DNA of 64,000 nucleotides from UBA7378 sp049611805. GTDB taxonomy: Bacteria > Pseudomonadota > Alphaproteobacteria > RS24. Both the position numbers and the translations under genes were made by a program. The stretch spans positions 62,001 through 126,000 of the forward strand of contig JBMZAX010000003.1 of the NCBI GenBank assembly GCA_049611805.1. Reading direction: 5' to 3'. The notes under the pieces are model-generated. The model saw nothing but the letters and a program-made list of their open reading frames with translations. It searched no databases and was not told the DNA's origin. Positions 60,055 through 64,000 of the stretch are shown here, one piece after another. The stretch's first letter is position 1, and every line of letters starts with the position of its first letter.

Positions 60055-61290
60055 CTACATGCGTTCGATGATGATCGCCGGAGCCATGCCGCCCGCGGCG
60101 CACATGGTGACCAGCCCGAACTGCTTGTCCTGACGCTCCAGCTCGTCAACCATGGTGCCGATCAAAATGGCGCCGGTCGCCCCGATCGGGTGGCCGAGTG
60201 CCATGGCACCGCCATTGACGTTGATGCGGTCGCGGTCGATATCAAGATCGCGGATGAATTTTTCGGTCACGACCGAAAACGCCTCATTAACCTCGAACAG
60301 ATCAATATCGGCCAGTGTCATGCCCGCTTTGTCCAGAACCTTTTTGGCGGCCGGCACAGGCGCATTGAGCATCAGCGTCGGGCTGTCGCCCATATTTGCC
60401 ATGGCGACCACGCGGGCGCGCGGCTTCATGCCGTGTGCCTTGGCATAATCGTCCGATGTCAAAAGCAGCGCGGCGGCACCGTCCACAACACCCGATGAGT
60501 TGCCGGCGTGGTGGACGTGATTAATCTCCAAATCCGGATAGGCCTGATTGACCAGCTTGCGGAAGGTCGTGCCTTCTTCATCCAGCGGAAAATCTGCGAG
60601 TTTGGCAAATGACGGGTCAAGCGAACGCAAATCATCGCGCGTGGTTTGCGGGCGCGGAAACTCTTCCTTGTCGAGCGCCAGCGAACCGTCTTCGCGGTGA
60701 ACCGGCACGAGCGACTTGTCGAAATGCCCGTTATCTATGGCATTTTTGGCGCGCTGTTGGCTGACATAGGCCAGATCGTCCACCGCTTCGCGGTCAATGC
60801 CTTCCAGCGTTGCAATGGCATCGGCGCATACGCCCTGATGCGGCTGCGGGTGTTCGGCGCGCAGGCGCGTATTGCCATTGTCGAGAAAGGGCGAGCCTTT
60901 GAAGCCTTCCGAGCCGTAAAGCGACATCATTTCAGTGCCGCCGGCAACGCACATATCTTCCATGCCCGACATAATATTTGCCGCGGCGATATTGACCGTG
61001 GTGATGCCGGTGCCGCAGAAACGGTCGAGCGTCATCGCGCTTGATTTCACATCATAGCCGGCATCCAGCGCCGCCATGCGGCCCAAATCGCCGCCCTGTA
61101 CGCCGCGCTGACTGCTGGTGCCCCAGACAATGTCGCCAACTTCAGCCGTGTCGAAATCATTGCGCTCGGTCAGTGCTTTCAGCACTGTGGCACCCAAATG
61201 TTGCGGGTGAATGTCGGACAATGCGCCCTTGCCCGGCTTGCCAATGCCGCGCGGAGTGCGGCAGGCATCGATAATCCATGCTTCGTTCAT
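60055..61290 (-). CDS. Acetyl-CoA C-acyltransferase (thiolase)
   Basis: 411-residue thiolase that cleaves 3-ketoacyl-CoA in beta-oxidation, or runs backward to acetoacetyl-CoA. Nucleophile Cys92 lies in LDRFCGTGITTVN; His367 in NGGAMALGHPIGATGA and Cys397 in VTMCAAGGMAPA complete the site. It starts MNEAWIIDACRTPRGIGKPG after AGGGAG. It stands between three acyl-CoA dehydrogenase genes, which favours a degradative role. Its upstream region holds a 12-bp iterated repeat. Confidence 0.93.
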   Translation of the reverse strand: MNEAWIIDACRTPRGIGKPGKGALSDIHPQHLGATVLKALTERNDFDTAEVGDIVWGTSSQRGVQGGDLGRMAALDAGYDVKSSAMTLDRFCGTGITTVNIAAANIMSGMEDMCVAGGTEMMSLYGSEGFKGSPFLDNGNTRLRAEHPQPHQGVCADAIATLEGIDREAVDDLAYVSQQRAKNAIDNGHFDKSLVPVHREDGSLALDKEEFPRPQTTRDDLRSLDPSFAKLADFPLDEEGTTFRKLVNQAYPDLEINHVHHAGNSSGVVDGAAALLLTSDDYAKAHGMKPRARVVAMANMGDSPTLMLNAPVPAAKKVLDKAGMTLADIDLFEVNEAFSVVTEKFIRDLDIDRDRINVNGGAMALGHPIGATGAILIGTMVDELERQDKQFGLVTMCAAGGMAPAIIIERM

Positions 61291-61343
61291 GGGGGAACTC
61301 CCTTAGATAATTTAGACCGAAACAATGCGGGCAAATGCCCCCG

Positions 61344-61385
61344 AAATCAAGATGCAAATCAAGGTGCAAACCAAAGTGCAAATCC
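61344..61385. repeat. Three and a half copies of a 12-bp direct repeat in a divergent promoter region
   Basis: Units AAATCAAGATGC (61344-61355), AAATCAAGGTGC (61356-61367), AAACCAAAGTGC (61368-61379) and AAATCC (61380-61385) follow one another without a gap. They lie between the divergent thiolase and acyl-CoA dehydrogenase starts, next to the imperfect inverted repeat GGGCA-AA-TGCCC (61329-61340). A multi-site regulator binding region is possible. Confidence 0.75.
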
Positions 61386-61460
61386 GTTTCCGGCAGGGCC
61401 CGCCCGTGTGGTTGATAATTTGCCGCGCCCGCCTATTATGATGGGCAAGCGGAGGCGGTT

Positions 61461-62621
61461 ATGGATTTTCAACTCAGCGAACAACAGCATGAATTGCAGG
61501 CGGCGGCGCGCAAATTTGCCCGCGCGGAGATGCCCGCAATTGCCGATATGTGCGAAGAAACCGGCCATCCGCCCGGTCGTGAAATATTAAATCAGCTCGG
61601 CGAAATGGGGTTTTTGGGCGTTAATATTCCAGAAAACCTCGGCGGGTTGGGGCTCGGCAATCTTGAGGCGCTTCTGGTGCTGGAGGAGTTTGCCCAAATT
61701 TCCTCCGCTTCCGCCTTTCCGCTGTTTGAGGCCAATGTCGGGCCGGTGCATGCGATTGTTCATTTCGCGTCGGAAGCCTTGCAGCGAAAAATTGTGCCCG
61801 AAGTGTGCCGCGGCAATATGGTGCTGGCGGTGTCCATGTCCGAGCCGCAGGCCGGCAGCGCGCTGACCGACCTGACCACGCGCGGCGTGGTGGCTGACGG
61901 CAAGGTGGTGCTGAACGGGCAAAAACGCTGGTGTTCGGGTGGCGGCCATTCCGACGGTTATCTGATTTACACGCGCCTGTCTGACGACCCCGGTGCCAAG
62001 GGTATCGGTGCGGTATTTGTCGAAAACGGAACACCCGGTCTCAGCTTTGGCGCGCAGGAAGATTTGATGGGGTTTCGCGGTGTGCCGTCGGCGGATATTT
62101 TTCTGGATGACGTCACCGTTTCGGAAGAAAATATTGTTGTGCCCGCGGGCGGGTTCCGCAAATTGATGGAAGCCTTTGATCTGGAGCGGTGCGGCAATGC
62201 GACCATGGCGCTGGGGCAGGCTTCGGGCGCGCTGCACGATGTCGTGTCTTATGTGCAAGAACGCGAACAATTCGGCAAGCCGCTGGTCGATTTTCAGGGC
62301 GTTCAGATAAAGCTGGCCGAAATGCAAATGCGCGTGGAGGCCGCGCGCCTGCTCATTCATCGCGCCGCCGTGAACGCCGAGGACGGCCTGCCCAGCGTCA
62401 TCGACAGTTCGGTGGCAAAATGCTTTGCCAATGAAATATGCCGCGAAGTTACCGGCGCCGCCGTTCAGCTTATGGGCGGCTACGGATATTCCAAAGCCTA
62501 TCCGATGGAACGGCGCATGCGCGATGCGTGGGGGTGGGGCATTGCCGGTGGTGCGATTGACATTCAGAAAACCAATATCACGGCGGCCATGGTCGGGCGC
62601 CGCTTTGACCAGCGGCGTTAA
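61461..62621 (+). CDS. Acyl-CoA dehydrogenase
   Basis: 386 residues from an ATG with GGAGG 7 nt upstream. ACAD features: MDFQLSEQQHELQAAARKFA, VSMSEPQAGSALTDLTTRGV, LNGQKRWCSGGGHSDGYLIY, and C-terminal LMGGYGYSKAYPMERRMRDA. Glu242 in FDLERCGNATMA is at the helix-G catalytic position; the MCAD-type site near DIQKTNI is not Glu. It resembles branched or short-chain dehydrogenases. Alone on the plus strand here, it is divergent from the thiolase and convergent with the helicase gene. Confidence 0.9.
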   Translation: MDFQLSEQQHELQAAARKFARAEMPAIADMCEETGHPPGREILNQLGEMGFLGVNIPENLGGLGLGNLEALLVLEEFAQISSASAFPLFEANVGPVHAIVHFASEALQRKIVPEVCRGNMVLAVSMSEPQAGSALTDLTTRGVVADGKVVLNGQKRWCSGGGHSDGYLIYTRLSDDPGAKGIGAVFVENGTPGLSFGAQEDLMGFRGVPSADIFLDDVTVSEENIVVPAGGFRKLMEAFDLERCGNATMALGQASGALHDVVSYVQEREQFGKPLVDFQGVQIKLAEMQMRVEAARLLIHRAAVNAEDGLPSVIDSSVAKCFANEICREVTGAAVQLMGGYGYSKAYPMERRMRDAWGWGIAGGAIDIQKTNITAAMVGRRFDQRR

Positions 62622-62639
62622 TGCGAACCGATTGCCAAC

Positions 62640-64000
62640 TTACTTAATCTGTTTTTTCAAAAAATCGGGCATGTTGCCGCCAAAAGCGTCCGACGACTGA
62701 GCTTTTTTATCGCGCGAATTATCGCGCGAGGGTTTGCCCGTATCTTTGCCCGTATCTTTGCGTGCTGCGCGACGCGCTTTTTCAGGCTTTGCGGGCTTTT
62801 CGGCTTTTTCAACTTTTTCAGGAGCCGGATTTGTTTCGGCCTGCTTGTTTGAGTTTTTGCGCCTGTTGCGCCCCAGAAGTCCACGTCGCCGACCTTCTCC
62901 ATTACCGCCTGACGGCGTGGCACCATTACCACCTGACGGCGTGGCACGATTACCGTTTGAAGACGGTGCGCCATCTGCTTCGGCGTCGGTTTTGCGTCGC
63001 CGCGGTTTGCCTTTTGACGACGTCTTTTCGGAGCCTGCCGCATCCAACCCTTTGAGTTCCTCGCGGGCAATTTCCTGCTTGATAAGCTCTTCAATGGCCT
63101 GAACATATTTGTCGTCCTGGCGGGTTGCCAGCATAAAGGCGGCGCCTGTGCGTCCGGCGCGTCCCGTGCGCCCGATGCGGTGCACATAGTCTTCGGCATG
63201 GGTCGGTACATCAAAATTGAACACATGGCTGACATTGGGAATATCCAGGCCCCGCGCGGCGACATCGCTGGCGATGAGATATTTTGCCGAGCCCGATTTG
63301 AACTCATCGAGCATTTTGAGGCGAATGTGCTGGTCCATGTCGCCATGCAATGACACGGCCGAATATCCGTGCCGCTGAAGGCTTTCAAGCAAGGTGCCGA
63401 TATCGCGTTTGCGATTGCAGAAGATAATGCCATTGGTCACTTCTTCGCGGTCAAACAGCGCGCGCAAGGCCGCGCGCTTTTTCATCGGTGCAATTTCGAT
63501 AAGTGTCTGCGACACATTTTTATTGGTCGAAGAGGGCGGAGCCACTTCAATGCGCAAAGGGGCTTGCAGGAATTGTTCCGACAGGCGGGTGATTTCCGGC
63601 GGCATGGTGGCAGAGAAAAACAGCGTCTGGCGCGTGAAGGGCAGAAGCTTCACAATGCGCTCAATATCGGGAATAAAGCCCATATCCAGCATGCGGTCGG
63701 CTTCGTCAATCACCAGAACTTCGACCCCGCGCAGCATCACCTTGCCGCGTTCAACATGGTCGAGCAAGCGGCCCGGCGTGGCAATCAGCACATCGGCACC
63801 GCGCTCAATGGCGCGCTCCTGATCGCCAAACGACACACCGCCGATAAGCAGGGCTTTGGTCAATCGGGTGTTTTGCCCGTAAAGGTCGAAATTTTCCGCA
63901 ACCTGTGCCGCCAGCTCGCGCGTCGGCTCAAGAATAAGCGTGCGCGGCATGCGCGCCTTGGCGCGGCCTTTCATCAGCCGATTGATCATGGGCAGGGTGA
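62640..64000 (-). CDS. DEAD-box ATP-dependent RNA helicase (RhlE-like), N-terminus missing
   Basis: The frame stays open to the right edge, where TLPMINRLMKG reads on from the missing Q motif and Walker A. Visible: PTRELA (Ia), TPGRLLDHV (Ib), VIDEADRMLDMGF (II, DEAD), FFSATMPPEI (III), FCNRKRDIGTLLESL (IV), SDVAARGLDIPNVSHV (V) and YVHRIGRTGRAGRTG (VI). A C-terminal basic, low-complexity tail of about 170 residues (Lys, Arg, Pro, Ala) contains a 24-bp duplication. Such helicases remodel RNA in ribosome assembly or the degradosome. Confidence 0.93.
   Translation of the reverse strand, partial: TLPMINRLMKGRAKARMPRTLILEPTRELAAQVAENFDLYGQNTRLTKALLIGGVSFGDQERAIERGADVLIATPGRLLDHVERGKVMLRGVEVLVIDEADRMLDMGFIPDIERIVKLLPFTRQTLFFSATMPPEITRLSEQFLQAPLRIEVAPPSSTNKNVSQTLIEIAPMKKRAALRALFDREEVTNGIIFCNRKRDIGTLLESLQRHGYSAVSLHGDMDQHIRLKMLDEFKSGSAKYLIASDVAARGLDIPNVSHVFNFDVPTHAEDYVHRIGRTGRAGRTGAAFMLATRQDDKYVQAIEELIKQEIAREELKGLDAAGSEKTSSKGKPRRRKTDAEADGAPSSNGNRATPSGGNGATPSGGNGEGRRRGLLGRNRRKNSNKQAETNPAPEKVEKAEKPAKPEKARRAARKDTGKDTGKPSRDNSRDKKAQSSDAFGGNMPDFLKKQIK
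62900..62947. repeat. 24-bp tandem repeat in the helicase tail
   Basis: Two near-identical 24-bp units (62900-62923, 62924-62947; one difference) with a degenerate third. They encode ATPSGGNG repeated in the C-terminal tail. Confidence 0.8.

Noticed and set aside
1..64000. tRNA or rRNA genes, CRISPR arrays, insertion sequences or prophage
   Set aside because: I saw none of the usual signatures: no regularly spaced repeats with spacers, no transposase or integrase, and gaps are too short or lack tRNA-like cloverleaf sequence. Short degenerate features could still be missed by eye.

Overview
The window is a stretch of core chromosome from an alphaproteobacterium, probably Rhizobiales-like or Parvibaculum-like. 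Evidence for this: a bacterial NDUFA12 homologue next to a lone MlaD and a DUF2155 protein; HdaA instead of E. coli-type Hda; RNase E with a large acidic insert in its S1 domain; a SUF operon headed by IscR; and the block NDUFA12-mlaD-DUF2155-aat-accC-accB-aroQ. It is moderately GC-rich and very compact. Many genes overlap by 4-8 nt, and several convergent pairs share or overlap stop codons. GTG and TTG starts are frequent. I saw no rRNA, tRNA, CRISPR, prophage or insertion sequence.

Layout. 1-2586: partial zinc alcohol dehydrogenase, rsmA, surA (all minus). 2699-5180: pepA, holC, ndk (plus). 5198-6846: purM-purN (minus). 7001-13575: DUF2066, PerM-like permease, hdaA, ppk1, ppx (plus). Then rnd (minus), and aspS, NDUFA12, mlaD, DUF2155 (plus) to 18183. 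18120-21083: aroQ, accB, accC, aat (minus). thiS-thiG (plus) lies before a DsbA-family protein, an M48-TPR protease and rne (minus, to 26708). 27121-32048: amiC, mrcA (PBP1a) and prfB with its programmed frameshift (plus). 32060-35236: bactofilin, M23 peptidase, DUF455 ferritin-like protein, bcp (minus). Next are a giant AsmA/YhdP-type protein (plus), tyrS (minus), anmK (plus) and an alpha/beta hydrolase (minus).

41871-49552 is the Fe-S assembly operon: IscR-box promoter, iscR, a NifS/IscS-type desulfurase, sufB, sufC, sufD, sufS, sufT, sufA and a TfoX-N protein. GST and tesB follow. 51294-55273 encodes two-subunit methylmalonyl-CoA mutase, then lptG-lptF (minus). 57701-62621 is a lipid-degradation cluster: a probable heteromeric acyl-CoA dehydrogenase pair, a thiolase, and a third acyl-CoA dehydrogenase. 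A DEAD-box helicase runs off the right edge.

The genes fall into themes: envelope biogenesis (surA, lptFG, mlaD, YhdP-like, PBP1a, amiC, M23/bactofilin, M48), translation (aspS, tyrS, prfB, rsmA), Fe-S assembly, polyphosphate, and acyl-CoA/propionate catabolism. I did not find a clearly undescribed system. The most useful leads are regulatory and structural: an IscR type-1-like box on the suf promoter, a 12-bp iterated repeat between a thiolase and an acyl-CoA dehydrogenase, palindromes in two divergent promoters, a long rne leader, a ThiS with a residue after its terminal glycines, and a predicted alpha2beta2 acyl-CoA dehydrogenase.
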